Shown: in pieces, positions 8,106 to 16,085 of the stretch | Numbering within the stretch: position 1 is the first letter of the stretch | Layout: every line of letters starts with the position of its first letter | Source: Betaproteobacteria bacterium | GTDB taxonomy: Bacteria > Pseudomonadota > Gammaproteobacteria > Burkholderiales > Burkholderiaceae_C | DNA length: 22,622 nt | Assembly: GCA_005882155.1 (NCBI GenBank) | Contig: VBCQ01000288.1 | Coordinates: forward strand, 1 to 22,622 | Direction of reading: 5' to 3' | Translations under genes and position numbers: made by a program | Notes under the pieces: model-generated | Told to the model about the DNA's origin: nothing | What the model saw: only the letters and a program-made list of their open reading frames with translations | Databases searched by the model: none

Positions 8106-8480
8106 GTGAACAAGATTTTCGCCACCGCTGTTGCTGCCGCTGCCTGTGCGCTCACCGCCGGCGCGGCGCATGCGAGCAATGTCCAGTGGTCGATCGGCAT
8201 CAGCGTGCCGGCACCGGTGTACTACGAGCCGGCACCGGTCTATGTCGAGCCCGCGCCGGTCTACCTGCCACCTCGCGTGATCTATCGTCCGCAGCCGTAC
8301 TACGTGCCGGCGCCGGTGATCTACGGCGGCGGCTACTACTACCGTCACCACCATCACCATTGGCGCGATCGCGACCACGACGGCATCCCGGATTGGCGCG
8401 ACAACAATGTCGGTTACCGCGGTCAGTGGGCGCCGGTGCCGGCTGATCCGCGTCGGCAGCGGCATGATTACGGGTATTGA
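8106..8480 (+). CDS. Small secreted Pro/Tyr-rich protein with calcium-loop-like motif
   Basis: The protein is 124 residues from GTG 8106 with GGAG seven bases upstream. A signal peptide (NKIFATAVAAAACALTAG, cleavage near AAHA) is followed by a Pro/Tyr/Val-rich region with three tandem PAPVY-type heptads. Next comes a Tyr/Gly/His patch (YYYRHHHHHW), then DRDHDGIPDWRDN. The last resembles the Asp-rich DxDxDGxxD loop of EF-hand or thrombospondin type 3 repeats and could bind Ca2+. The histidine run is natural and could bind metal. Similar YP-rich secreted proteins are common in betaproteobacteria without known function. It is convergent with the ABC permease, only 4 bases from its stop. Confidence 0.75.
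   Translation: MNKIFATAVAAAACALTAGAAHASNVQWSIGISVPAPVYYEPAPVYVEPAPVYLPPRVIYRPQPYYVPAPVIYGGGYYYRHHHHHWRDRDHDGIPDWRDNNVGYRGQWAPVPADPRRQRHDYGY
8208..8270 (+). repeat. Three 21-base tandem repeats inside the Pro/Tyr-rich gene
   Basis: Three consecutive 21-base units encode PAPVYYE, PAPVYVE and PAPVYLP. The units differ mostly at third positions and in the sixth and seventh codons. This looks like an old in-frame duplication kept for its protein pattern. Confidence 0.7.
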
Positions 8481-8484
8481 GTCT

Positions 8485-9687
8485 CTAGCTCGCCCGTTCC
8501 TGATGCCGGATCGCTCGCCAGCTCAGCGCGAGGCACAGTAGGCCGAAGCCGAGCAGCAGCGACGCCTTCGGCACGACTTGCGCCGCATCGGGGGCGCCGA
8601 GAAACACGGCTTGCATGCCGTCGAGCGCCCAGCCCATCGGTGACCATTCAGAGACCGTCTGCATGCCGGCGGGCATCAGGTTGCGCGGGACCATGATGCC
8701 GGCAATCGCGCCGAGCACGACATTGGCGCCGCCGCCGAGCGCGGCAGCATGGTCGAAGCTTCGCGTGTAGGCGGCGATCAGCAGCGCGAGGCAGACGGCC
8801 GCCGCGCTCGTGGCCAACACCATCAACAAAAACCAGCCCCACGGCAAGTCGAGGTACAGCGTGTCGCCGCCGAGCAGCGGCACCAGCCAGCGGCCGACCA
8901 GCAGCATCATCAGCAGCTGGATCCAATTGAGTGCCATGAAGGCGAGCAGCTTGCCGCCGAGGATCGCATCGGGACGTACGCCGAAGGTCGCAAGCCGCGT
9001 CAACGTGCCGTCGTTGCGCTCCTGGATCAGCACGCCGGCAATCGGGATGACGACGAAGAACATGCCGAAGATCAGCCACGCCGGAACGCTCTGTTGCACA
9101 GCGGTCATCTTGCGGTCGGACTCGATCTCGTACAGATAGCGCGTGGTCAATGCACCCGACGCTGGGAACAGCTCGCTGTTCGACGCGTTGCCGAGCAGGA
9201 TGCTGGCGAACGGACCGGCAGCGGCAGCGGCGCCCTTCAGCTGCACTTGCAGCATCGCGTAGCTCAGCTCCGCGCGCAATCGCCCGGCGGCCGCCGGCTG
9301 CACCCGGTTGCTCAACCACAGCTCGACGTGATCGCTGCGCGGCTTGCCTTGGGCATCGAGCCATTGCGGCATCACGATGACGCCGGCCTGCACTCGGCGA
9401 TCGCGCAACGCGCGTTGCAGATGCTCGCGCGACGCGAGGCGCTCGCCGCCGTTGCGCGCGACCCAGTCGTTGGCCCATTGCGCGGCGATCGGGTTCGCAT
9501 CCTCGAGCACCCAGCCGGTCGGCGGCAGCGCGATGTTGGCCGAGGTCAGCGTGTTCTTCAGCGCGAACGACATCACGAGAATGAACACCGCCGGCATCAG
9601 GAACAGCACCGCAAGCCCATGCGGGTTGCGCCACAGCAGTCGCCATTCTTTCAGGGCGATGTGCAGCGACTGTTTGAGGGTGATCAT
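8485..9687 (-). CDS. ABC-2 type transporter permease
   Basis: The protein is 400 residues. An N-terminal helix (LAVLFLMPAVFILVMSFAL, about 25-43) is followed by a large extracytoplasmic region of about 150 residues. Then come five hydrophobic segments starting with VPAWLIFGMFFVVIPIAGVLI, with the coupling motif QERNDGTLTRLATF after the second helix. This topology is the ABC2_membrane_3 / DrrB-like exporter type. It starts at ATG 9687, 7 bases after the ATPase stop, so the two form a transporter pair. As the last gene of the polyene train it probably exports the product or an intermediate; the substrate is inferred only from context. An open frame extending upstream to 9903 is a shadow of the ATPase gene. 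Confidence 0.88.
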   Translation of the reverse strand: MITLKQSLHIALKEWRLLWRNPHGLAVLFLMPAVFILVMSFALKNTLTSANIALPPTGWVLEDANPIAAQWANDWVARNGGERLASREHLQRALRDRRVQAGVIVMPQWLDAQGKPRSDHVELWLSNRVQPAAAGRLRAELSYAMLQVQLKGAAAAAGPFASILLGNASNSELFPASGALTTRYLYEIESDRKMTAVQQSVPAWLIFGMFFVVIPIAGVLIQERNDGTLTRLATFGVRPDAILGGKLLAFMALNWIQLLMMLLVGRWLVPLLGGDTLYLDLPWGWFLLMVLATSAAAVCLALLIAAYTRSFDHAAALGGGANVVLGAIAGIMVPRNLMPAGMQTVSEWSPMGWALDGMQAVFLGAPDAAQVVPKASLLLGFGLLCLALSWRAIRHQERAS

Positions 9688-9694
9688 CGCAGCC

Positions 9695-10453
9695 TCAGTC
9701 GCGCAGCGGCCGATGGGTGTGATGCATGAACAGCGCTTCGAGGTTCGCGAACCCGCCGCTTTGCGCATCGCCCTGAAGCAGCGTCTGCAAGTCGCCGCTC
9801 GCGAGCACCTTGCCGTGGTCGAGCAGCAGGATCTGGTTGCACACCGCGGCGACTTCTTCCATGTAATGCGTCGCGTAGAGGATGGCGGTGCCTTGCTGCG
9901 CAAGCTCGCGCACCTGGTCGAGCAGAAACGCGCGCGATTGCGGATCGACTCCGACCGTCGGCTCGTCGAGCATCAGCACGTCGGGCTTTTGCAGCAGCGC
10001 GATGGCGATGTTCAATCGCCGGCGCACGCCGCCCGAGCAGTGCTGCGCGAGCTTGCTCGCGAACTCCTGCAGCACGCACGATGCGATGACCTCGTCGACA
10101 CGCGCGTCGCGCTCTGACGGCGACACGTCGAGCATCGCGACGAAGAACTGCAGGTTCTCGCGGCAGGTGAGCTGCGGGTAGAACGCGTAGTCCTGCGGCA
10201 CCCATGCGACCACCGCGGGCCGCTCGCCGCCGTGATGCACTGCGCCGCTTTGCGGCGTGCGCAGACCGATCAGCACATTGATCAGCGTGGTCTTGCCCGA
10301 GCCGTTCGGGCCGAGGAGGCCGACGCTCTGGCCGCGCGCGAGGCTGAGGCTCACGTCCTGCAAAGCCTGCTCGGCCTGCTTCGGGTAGCGGAAGCTGACC
10401 CGCTGCGCGCTCAGCAGGCCTGCCGACGGCGCCGCGGTCGACGCGTCAGGCAT
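9695..10453 (-). CDS. ABC transporter ATP-binding protein (exporter type)
   Basis: The protein is 252 residues with a complete nucleotide-binding domain: Walker A GPNGSGKTT at 48-56, Q-loop Gln at 87, signature CSGG at 139-142 (Cys replaces the usual Leu), Walker B VLMLDEPTVGVD at 159-170, and the H-loop His196 in YATHYMEE. It resembles DrrA/NodI-type subunits that drive ABC-2 permeases. ATG 10453 overlaps the end of the glycosyltransferase gene by 8 bases, indicating coupling. It partners with the permease just downstream. Confidence 0.92.
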   Translation of the reverse strand: MPDASTAAPSAGLLSAQRVSFRYPKQAEQALQDVSLSLARGQSVGLLGPNGSGKTTLINVLIGLRTPQSGAVHHGGERPAVVAWVPQDYAFYPQLTCRENLQFFVAMLDVSPSERDARVDEVIASCVLQEFASKLAQHCSGGVRRRLNIAIALLQKPDVLMLDEPTVGVDPQSRAFLLDQVRELAQQGTAILYATHYMEEVAAVCNQILLLDHGKVLASGDLQTLLQGDAQSGGFANLEALFMHHTHRPLRD

Positions 10454-11209
10454 CGGGCACGACGAGCTCAGTCGGTGCCGACAGCACCTCGCTGTGTTGC
10501 AGGCTGCGCCACAGGCCCAGTGGATGCATCCCTTTGCGCAGCAATCGACCGGCGACCATGATGACGATCTTGGCGATGTCGACCACCGGCCGGAAATGGC
10601 TGCGCCGCGCGTTGTCGGGATAGTGCCCGGGGATCGCGACCGCGGTGGTGAGAATGCCGTGGTCGGCCGCCTCGATGAGGATCTCGCTCTCGAACGTGAA
10701 GCGGCTGCCGCGCACCCGATCGCTGAGCGCGACCGCCATCGCCGCTGCCGAGTAGACGCGAAAGCCCGATTGCGAATCGGCGATCGCATGCCCGGCGGCC
10801 CACGAGATCCAGAAGCAGGCGAAGCGGTTGGCGCGATAGCGCGCGATCGGGAACTGCGACTTGTCGTGCAGTCGAGAGCCGATGACCAGGCGATCCGGAT
10901 GGCTGCGCCAGGCCCACAGCAATCGAGCCGCATCGCTCGGGTCGTGCTGGCCATCGCCGTCGAGCGTGACGACACATTTCGCTTTTCGGCGCAGCCCTTC
11001 GGCGAAAGCCGTGCACAGGCTCGCAGCTTTGCCTTGGTTGGTGGCGTGGCGCAGCACCGTGACCGGCAGGCCGTGCAACTGGGTCGCGGTCGCATCGGAA
11101 GAGCCGTCGTCGACGATGATCACACGCGGGCATTGGGTGAGCGCGGCTTGGGCGAGGGCGCGGATGGTGCGCTCTTCGTTGAACGCGGGGATGGCGATCC
11201 AGACCCCAT
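10446..11209 (-). CDS. Family 2 glycosyltransferase, 5' end probably frameshifted
   Basis: The frame from 11203 to 10446 encodes a GT2 fold beginning VWIAIPAFNEERTIRAL. It continues with VIIVDDGSSDAT (nucleotide-sugar binding), LDGDGQHDP (DxD metal site) and SQSGFRVYS. It should move a sugar from a nucleotide or polyprenyl donor; similar GT2 proteins occur in aryl polyene clusters. No start codon exists in this frame before the first strand: a TAG sits just upstream. ATG 11209, with GGAG seven bases before it, is one base out of frame. Adding one G to the GGGG run (11204-11207) gives Met-Gly-Val-Trp-Ile in frame. Without that, the first usable start is GTG 11123, which loses the first beta strand and AFNEE motif. 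Confidence 0.75.
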
Positions 11210-11248
11210 CCTAGGGCTCCGGGGGCTTCGATGCGCGCAGCGCACCCT

Positions 11249-11269
11249 GTCCTGAGCTTGTCGAAGGAT
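11249..11269. repeat. Dispersed CCTGAGCTTGTCGAAGGA-type intergenic repeat
   Basis: The plus-strand core CCTGAGCTTGTCGAAGGA (reverse TCCTTCGACAAGCTCAGG) matches a short repeat I recall as very common between genes of sphingomonads and Burkholderiales. One copy lies in the 105-base gap between fabG and the glycosyltransferase. It contains a small inverted part (CTTGTCGAAG) that could form a weak hairpin. Only this copy is obvious in the window. Confidence 0.6.
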
Positions 11270-11314
11270 CAGCCCGATCCGACAGGCTGGCGTGCTCGCG
11301 ACGAGTGACGTACA

Positions 11315-12049
11315 TCAATACAGCCCGCCGTTCACGCCAATCACCTGACCGGTGATGTAGCTTGCCGCGTCGCTCGCCAGAAACGCGACCAATGCTGCGA
11401 CCTCGTCGGGCCGACCCGCGCGACCTGTCGGCACCAGCGCCTTGATCTTCTCGGGCGGAAAGGCGTCGTCGATCATGTCGGTCTCGATGATGCCCGGAGC
11501 GACCGCGTTGACGGTGATGCCGCGGCCCGCGAGCTCGAGCGCGAGCGACTTCGTTGCGCCGTGCAGCCCGGCCTTCGCCGCCGCGTAGTTCGCCTGGCCC
11601 TTGTTGCCGGCCTGTCCCGCCACCGAGCTGATGTTGACGATGCGGCCCCAGCGCGTTCGCACCATCGGCAACAGCAAGGGCTGGGTGACGCGAAAGAAGC
11701 CGCTCAGATTGGTGTCGATGACTTCGTCCCACGCCGATGGCGCCATGCCGGCCATCAACGCATCGCGATGAACGCCGGCGTTGTTGACGAGGATCTGGAT
11801 CGGCCCGGCAGCAAGCAGTGTCTCGATCGCGGCGCTCACGCCCGCTGCGTCGGTGAGGTCGAAGGCGACGGCACTCGCTTGGCCGCCTTCGGCCACCAGC
11901 GCGGTGGCGATGCGTTGCGCCCGCTCGAGCTGCCGATTCGCATGAACGATGACATGCACGCCGGTGGCTGCCAGCGCGGCGCAGATCGCAGCGCCGATGC
12001 CGCCGCTGCCGCCGGTCACGAGCGCGCGCTTGATGCCGGCGTCACTCAT
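11315..12049 (-). CDS. fabG: FabG-like 3-oxoacyl-ACP reductase (ApeQ-type)
   Basis: The protein is 244 residues, a classical short-chain dehydrogenase: TGGSGGIG at 12-19 binds NADP(H), NNAG is at 89-92, and the catalytic Ser142, Tyr155 and Lys159 lie in NISSVAG and YAAAKAG. The PG motif, VAPGIIETDM, follows. It reduces the beta-keto group on the ACP-bound chain after each condensation. Beside a dehydratase and ketosynthase/CLF pair it corresponds to ApeQ of aryl polyene clusters. ATG 12049 overlaps the dehydratase end by 8 bases. A longer frame starting upstream at 12076 is unlikely because the extra residues do not fit the family. Confidence 0.93.
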   Translation of the reverse strand: MSDAGIKRALVTGGSGGIGAAICAALAATGVHVIVHANRQLERAQRIATALVAEGGQASAVAFDLTDAAGVSAAIETLLAAGPIQILVNNAGVHRDALMAGMAPSAWDEVIDTNLSGFFRVTQPLLLPMVRTRWGRIVNISSVAGQAGNKGQANYAAAKAGLHGATKSLALELAGRGITVNAVAPGIIETDMIDDAFPPEKIKALVPTGRAGRPDEVAALVAFLASDAASYITGQVIGVNGGLY

Positions 12050-12455
12050 CGCTGAACGCCACCAGCAGCCGCCCACGCGCGCGGCAGGCCTGCGCGTCGG
12101 CTACGCTGAAGTCGTACATGCAGCCGGTCGCAACGCGGCTCAGCAGCTCGGCGCGCACCGTCAACGCACCGTCGATTGCGCCGTTCGCGAGCTCGACATG
12201 GCTCAGCTTGGCGAGCATGCCGGCGCGCGCTGCAGCGCTGTCGTCGAGCAGGGCGCCGTGAACCGCTGCGGCCTGCGCCGCGTATTCGACTGCGGCGACG
12301 GCGGGCACGCCGTCGGCGTTGGCGAGCGCGTGATCGGCGGCCGGCGCTGCGGCGCTGCAGACGATGCTCGTCGCATCCCAGCTCAGCACCGAATCGAGCA
12401 GGCACATCGCGCCCGCGTGTGGAATGCGGCTTGCGATTTGCGCACGCGTCAGCAT
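12042..12455 (-). CDS. Hotdog-fold 3-hydroxyacyl-ACP dehydratase (ApeP-like)
   Basis: The protein is 137 residues. It begins IASRIPHAGAMCLLDSVLSWD, where the IPHAG histidine is the hotdog catalytic His. AAVEYAAQAAAVHGALL, on the central helix, supplies the acidic residue. ApeP-family dehydratases of aryl polyene clusters share this layout and remove water from the 3-hydroxyacyl-ACP to give a trans double bond that is not reduced, producing the conjugated chain. ATG 12455 overlaps the chain length factor stop by 7 bases. The ligase gene upstream carries a second hotdog domain, so two dehydratases exist here, as in E. coli (ApeI and ApeP). Confidence 0.85.
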   Translation of the reverse strand: MLTRAQIASRIPHAGAMCLLDSVLSWDATSIVCSAAAPAADHALANADGVPAVAAVEYAAQAAAVHGALLDDSAAARAGMLAKLSHVELANGAIDGALTVRAELLSRVATGCMYDFSVADAQACRARGRLLVAFSDE

Positions 12456-13270
12456 GCGGCCGCCTCGCTGAATTCGCTGACGCGGGTCACCCGCAAGCGC
12501 TGCGCGCCGAGCGGCATCTCGCATGTCGCGTCGCGGCCATCGAGCATCGCCAGCACGCGAAATGCTTCGGCGCTGCTGTTGCTGCTCCAGCCCGCCGGCA
12601 TCCAGTCCGGCGTGGCGTCATCGGCATCGGCAATCGCATCGCAGAGTTCGACGTCGAAGCGGGCGATCGGCGGCCGGCCGCACATCGGCTGCAATGCCGA
12701 CGCGATGATCCACGCGGTCGCGGTCGCCTGCGCGATCGGCAGCACGCCGCGCAAGGGCTCGGGCATCGATGCGTCGTACGACAGGAACAGCACCGGCTGG
12801 CCGCTGGTCTGCGCTTCGGCAACGGCGCACAGCAGCCCACTCGCGAAGCTTTCGTGGCCGAGACTCACGCTGACGGCCGATTGCTGGTTCTGGTGGCCGA
12901 TCGAGAAGTAGCCCGATGGCGCGTTGTGCACCGAGTTGTGGAACACGAGCGGCGACACGGCACGCGTGGTGGCCAGCGACTCGAGCATCTGCTGGCAGAC
13001 CTCGCCGGTGCCTTCGTCCGACGCGAACACCATTCGAAGCTGCTCGACCGCGAACGGGCTCGCTTCCAGGGCCTGCTCGGCGCAGGCGAGGGTCAAGCGC
13101 ACGACCTGGCTGGCACGGCGGCGCTCGTTCGCGGGCAGCGACTTGGGGCTCGGCAACTCGATCCCGGCGACGCTTGGAAGCGGGCCGCTGCGGCGCATCG
13201 CGAGCAACTCGTCGAGCGAGTTCACTCCAGGAGCGATCACGCCGGCAGCGTACAGATCGAAGCGCAACAT
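12449..13270 (-). CDS. Ketosynthase-like chain length factor (ApeC-like)
   Basis: The protein is 273 residues, shorter than full ketosynthases, of the Ketoacyl-synt_2 type. The central motif FHNSVHNAPSGYFSIG at 110-125 is characteristic. At the place of the nucleophilic Cys there is SLGHESFASG, so the active-site Cys is missing and the protein cannot condense on its own. By analogy with the ApeO-ApeC heterodimer it should pair with the ketosynthase encoded just upstream and set chain length. The ketosynthase stop and this ATG overlap as TGATG, a strong coupling arrangement for subunits made in equal amounts. Confidence 0.85.
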   Translation of the reverse strand: MLRFDLYAAGVIAPGVNSLDELLAMRRSGPLPSVAGIELPSPKSLPANERRRASQVVRLTLACAEQALEASPFAVEQLRMVFASDEGTGEVCQQMLESLATTRAVSPLVFHNSVHNAPSGYFSIGHQNQQSAVSVSLGHESFASGLLCAVAEAQTSGQPVLFLSYDASMPEPLRGVLPIAQATATAWIIASALQPMCGRPPIARFDVELCDAIADADDATPDWMPAGWSSNSSAEAFRVLAMLDGRDATCEMPLGAQRLRVTRVSEFSEAAAC

Positions 13271-14442
13271 CAAGACGCCCGACCGAAGATCAGCGAGCAG
13301 TTGCTGCCGCCGAATCCAAAACTGTTGCTCATCGCGTGATGCAGCGTGGCGTGGCGCGGCGAGGTGACGACGTCGATCTGCAGATCGGCCTCGGCGCTGC
13401 GCAGGTTAGCCGACGGCGGCAGCGTCTGATGCTCGAGCGTCTGGATCACGGCGATCGCCTCGGTGATGCCGGCAGCGCCCAAGGTGTGTCCGGTCACGCC
13501 CTTGGTCGACGACACCGGGACCTGGCCCGCGCCGAACACCGCAGCGGTCGCCGCGGCCTCGGCGCGGTCGTTCGCGAGCGTCGCGGTGCCATGCGCGTTG
13601 ACGTAGCCGATCTCGCTCGCCGCGAGCTGGGCGGCTTGCAGTGCGGCGCGCATCGCGCCTTGGGCGCCGATGCCTTCGGGGTGCGGTGTCGACATGTGCC
13701 ACGCGTCGCTCGACTCGCCGCCGCCGATGAAGTTGATCGCCGCCGATTGCTTGTCGAGCAGCACGAAGCCGGCGGCCTCGCCGATCGAGATGCCGCTGCG
13801 CGCCGCATCGAAAGGCCGGCAGATGTCGCCCGACAGCAGTTGCAGCGAATTGAATCCGTACAGCGTCGACATGCACAGGCTGTCGACGCCGCCGACCACG
13901 GCGGCGTCGATGAGCCCGCAGTCGATCCAGCGCTGCGCCATCACGAAGACCTTCGAGCTCGACGAGCAGGCGGTCGAGATCGTGACCATCGGGCCTTGCA
14001 GGCCGAGCGCGGCGGCGCTGAAGCGGCACAGCGCGTCGAGCGAATGGGTGCGCCGATAGTCGAAGTCGTCGGGCCAGTGGCCGTCGCTGCGCTGCCGGGT
14101 GTAGGCGAGCTCGGTGCTGCGGATGCCGGCGGTGCTCGAGCCGAGGATGATTCCGATGCGCTTGGCGCCGTAGCGCGCGGCCGACGCGGCGACGGCCTCC
14201 TGGAAGCGATTGCGCTGCAGGGCCATCCAAGCGAGGCGGTGGGTGCGGCAGTCCCACGCCGCAAGCTCGGCGGGCAGCGGCGAATCGTCGACGCCGGCGA
14301 CTTCGCCCAGCCAGCAAGTCAAGTCACACCACGGCAATGCGTTGGACTTGAGACCCGATTGGCCGGCGACGATCGCTTGCCACGAGCCCGGGTTGTCGAC
14401 GCCCGCTGCGTGCAGGGTACTGAAGGCCGCAATTCCTAACAA
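13270..14442 (-). CDS. Beta-ketoacyl-ACP synthase (ApeO-like), catalytically complete
   Basis: The protein is 390 residues from a TTG start at 14442. It is a thiolase-fold ketosynthase with the Cys-His-His triad: Cys159 in TISTACSSSS, His284 in VNAHGTATLANDRAEA and His319 in KGVTGHTLGAAG. The C-terminal NSFGFGGSN loop is also present. It performs the decarboxylative condensation with malonyl-ACP that extends the polyene. The TTG is preferred because GGGAG lies 7 bases upstream and the protein then begins directly with the first beta strand (LGIAAFSTLHAAGVDN). An in-frame GTG eight codons earlier and a much longer open frame are alternatives. Confidence 0.92.
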   Translation of the reverse strand: MLGIAAFSTLHAAGVDNPGSWQAIVAGQSGLKSNALPWCDLTCWLGEVAGVDDSPLPAELAAWDCRTHRLAWMALQRNRFQEAVAASAARYGAKRIGIILGSSTAGIRSTELAYTRQRSDGHWPDDFDYRRTHSLDALCRFSAAALGLQGPMVTISTACSSSSKVFVMAQRWIDCGLIDAAVVGGVDSLCMSTLYGFNSLQLLSGDICRPFDAARSGISIGEAAGFVLLDKQSAAINFIGGGESSDAWHMSTPHPEGIGAQGAMRAALQAAQLAASEIGYVNAHGTATLANDRAEAAATAAVFGAGQVPVSSTKGVTGHTLGAAGITEAIAVIQTLEHQTLPPSANLRSAEADLQIDVVTSPRHATLHHAMSNSFGFGGSNCSLIFGRAS

Positions 14443-14449
14443 CGCTGAA

Positions 14450-14454
14450 CTCCC
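14450..14454 (-). promoter_or_regulatory. Shine-Dalgarno supporting the TTG start of the ketosynthase
   Basis: GGGAG on the minus strand, 7 bases upstream of TTG 14442, is the best ribosome site in the 34-base gap after the methyltransferase. Confidence 0.55.
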
Positions 14455-14476
14455 GGGCACAAATTCGCTGCGAAGT

Positions 14477-15505
14477 TTAGTCGAGCTGCGGGGCCGCCGA
14501 TGCGGCACATTCCACGAGCGTGTGATAACCGCCGACGCCATCCGTGATCTGTGTCGCGATGAGGCCCGCGCGGGGCAGCAATTCGAGAAATACTTTGGAG
14601 TCGTACATCTGGCTGTTGCCGTTGGCCACACAGGTGAAATACAGCGAAGTTTGCTGCAGGCTGAACGCCGCCGCCTCGAAGCGCTGGCGGTCCCAGAACA
14701 GCTCGAGAATCCACAAGCGACCGCCCGGCGGCAGCGCGGCGCGCACCTTCGTGAGGATCGCGACGATCTCGTCGTCGGCAAAGCAGTCGAGCAGCTGACT
14801 CATCCAGATGATGTCGTAGCCGAGCGGCAGCAGTCCTGCCTCGCGCAAGTTGGCTTTCGCGACGTCGAGCTGGATCGGCAGATCAGCCAGGCCGATGCGG
14901 CACCCGGGCAAGCGCTCGAGGCACATTCGCGCCCACTTGCCGGTGTTGCAGCCGACATCGAGCAAGCTGGCCGGCGGGCTCGCCGCCAGTCGCGCGGCCA
15001 CCGCCGGAAACGCCTGGTCGGAATAGAAGTGGTCGAAGTTGAACCAGCTGCTGCGTGCCGGCTCGGGCAGGATCGACAGACCTTCGTACAGCGTCGCCCA
15101 CGGGCCCAGCGTCTTCAGGCCGGCGGGTGTGCTTTCGCTGAGCGCTTCGTCGAGGTGGGCGGCGGCTTGATAGCAGACGTCGCGCGTGAAGTCGAAGTTG
15201 ATTCGCGTCATCTCGTCTTCGAGCAGAAAGCGCCCGAGCTTGCCGAGATGGAAGCGATCGTCGCGACGCCACACGATGCGCAGGCCCAAGCCCGCTTCGA
15301 GCAGCACGCGACTCGCATAGACCGAGAGACCGGTCGACTCGGCGACGCTGTCGATGGTCAGGCCGTGCGGCACGGCTTGCGCCAGCGCCGCGAGCACGCC
15401 GCGGTCGCGCATCACCGAGGTCGCCTGGAACGCGAGTGGCGCAAACGCGAGCTGCTGTGCGGCCGTCACGGCCTGCAGCGCGGTCAAGGGATCCTTGTCG
15501 AACAT
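14477..15505 (-). CDS. SAM-dependent methyltransferase (ApeB-like)
   Basis: The protein is 342 residues. The first 100 or so form a winged-helix-like dimerisation domain (AQAVPHGLTIDSVAESTGLSVYASRVLLEAGL). The class I SAM-binding loop LLDVGCNTGKW follows at 181-191. The rest is the Rossmann fold, with IIWMSQLLDCF and LPPGGRLWILELFWD. This is the architecture of small-molecule O- and C-methyltransferases. In aryl polyene clusters a methyltransferase of this type modifies the aryl head group; that target is inferred. ATG 15505 has CGGAGAACCC immediately upstream. Confidence 0.88.
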   Translation of the reverse strand: MFDKDPLTALQAVTAAQQLAFAPLAFQATSVMRDRGVLAALAQAVPHGLTIDSVAESTGLSVYASRVLLEAGLGLRIVWRRDDRFHLGKLGRFLLEDEMTRINFDFTRDVCYQAAAHLDEALSESTPAGLKTLGPWATLYEGLSILPEPARSSWFNFDHFYSDQAFPAVAARLAASPPASLLDVGCNTGKWARMCLERLPGCRIGLADLPIQLDVAKANLREAGLLPLGYDIIWMSQLLDCFADDEIVAILTKVRAALPPGGRLWILELFWDRQRFEAAAFSLQQTSLYFTCVANGNSQMYDSKVFLELLPRAGLIATQITDGVGGYHTLVECAASAAPQLD

Positions 15506-15515
15506 GGGTTCTCCG

Positions 15516-16085
15516 TTATTCGTAGGCGAGCCGCGTTGTCGTTCGGTCGCCGCGGCTCTCTTCGATGATGATCACTTGCAAGCGGCCGCGAGAGCCTTGC
15601 AGCTCGAGCTGCTTCAGGTAGCGCGTCACTTCGGGGTCGCGCGGCTTCAACTGCACCGTCCATTCGCGTTCATCGCCGTTCAGCGTGACGCGGAAATCCT
15701 TTTGCAGCGCTTGCAGATCGCCGGCCATCACGTGGCGAGTCGCGTTCGCGAGCGCCGCGATGGCAGGGACTTGGTCGAAACGAAACTCCTTGCGCGCGCC
15801 GTCGGCGGCGACGAGCTCCATGCGGTCGGGCATGATGCGCCAAGTCTCGCGGCGCGGGTGCTCGACTCGCTTTTCGAGTGCCGCCGCGGTCGAGGTCATC
15901 GTGCCGCTCGCCTCGACTGGCGCCTGCAGCCACGGCGATTCGCGAGTCTCGGTGAAGCGCGCGTCGCGCTGCGGTGCGCCTTGCAACAGGTGCTGCAGCG
16001 CTGTCGCAGTGATTGCTTGCGCCGACGCGATGCCGGCGAACGACACGCACACACAGACCATGCAGATGCGCAGCAACGCCTTCAT
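15516..16085 (-). CDS. LolA-like periplasmic outer-membrane carrier protein (ApeL-like)
   Basis: The protein is 189 residues. A signal peptide (LLRICMVCVCVSFAGIASAQA) precedes a mature part with the LolA-like pattern: LQHLLQGAPQRDARFTETRESPWLQAPVEASGTM, ETWRIMPDRMELV and alternating strands to the end. LolA-fold proteins shield lipids across the periplasm, and aryl polyene clusters regularly encode one, presumably to carry the lipid-linked pigment to the outer membrane. ATG 16085 overlaps the acyltransferase stop by 4 bases (ATGA). The in-frame extension upstream to 16274 lies within the acyltransferase gene and is rejected as coding. Confidence 0.8.
   Translation of the reverse strand: MKALLRICMVCVCVSFAGIASAQAITATALQHLLQGAPQRDARFTETRESPWLQAPVEASGTMTSTAAALEKRVEHPRRETWRIMPDRMELVAADGARKEFRFDQVPAIAALANATRHVMAGDLQALQKDFRVTLNGDEREWTVQLKPRDPEVTRYLKQLELQGSRGRLQVIIIEESRGDRTTTRLAYE

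Noticed and set aside
8340..8358. Five-histidine run suggesting an engineered tag
   Set aside because: It is embedded in a natural Tyr/His/Arg-rich secreted protein with native codon use and no vector sequence nearby.
11211..11732. Open frame over the fabG end and the dispersed repeat, ending with an STSSGQG-like peptide
   Set aside because: The tail is the usual translation of the intergenic repeat and the rest is antiframe to fabG; no protein family fits.
12916..14439. 507-residue plus-strand open frame across the chain length factor and ketosynthase genes
   Set aside because: Very Arg/Ala/Gly-rich, no recognisable domain, and fully antisense to two well-supported genes; a GC-driven shadow.
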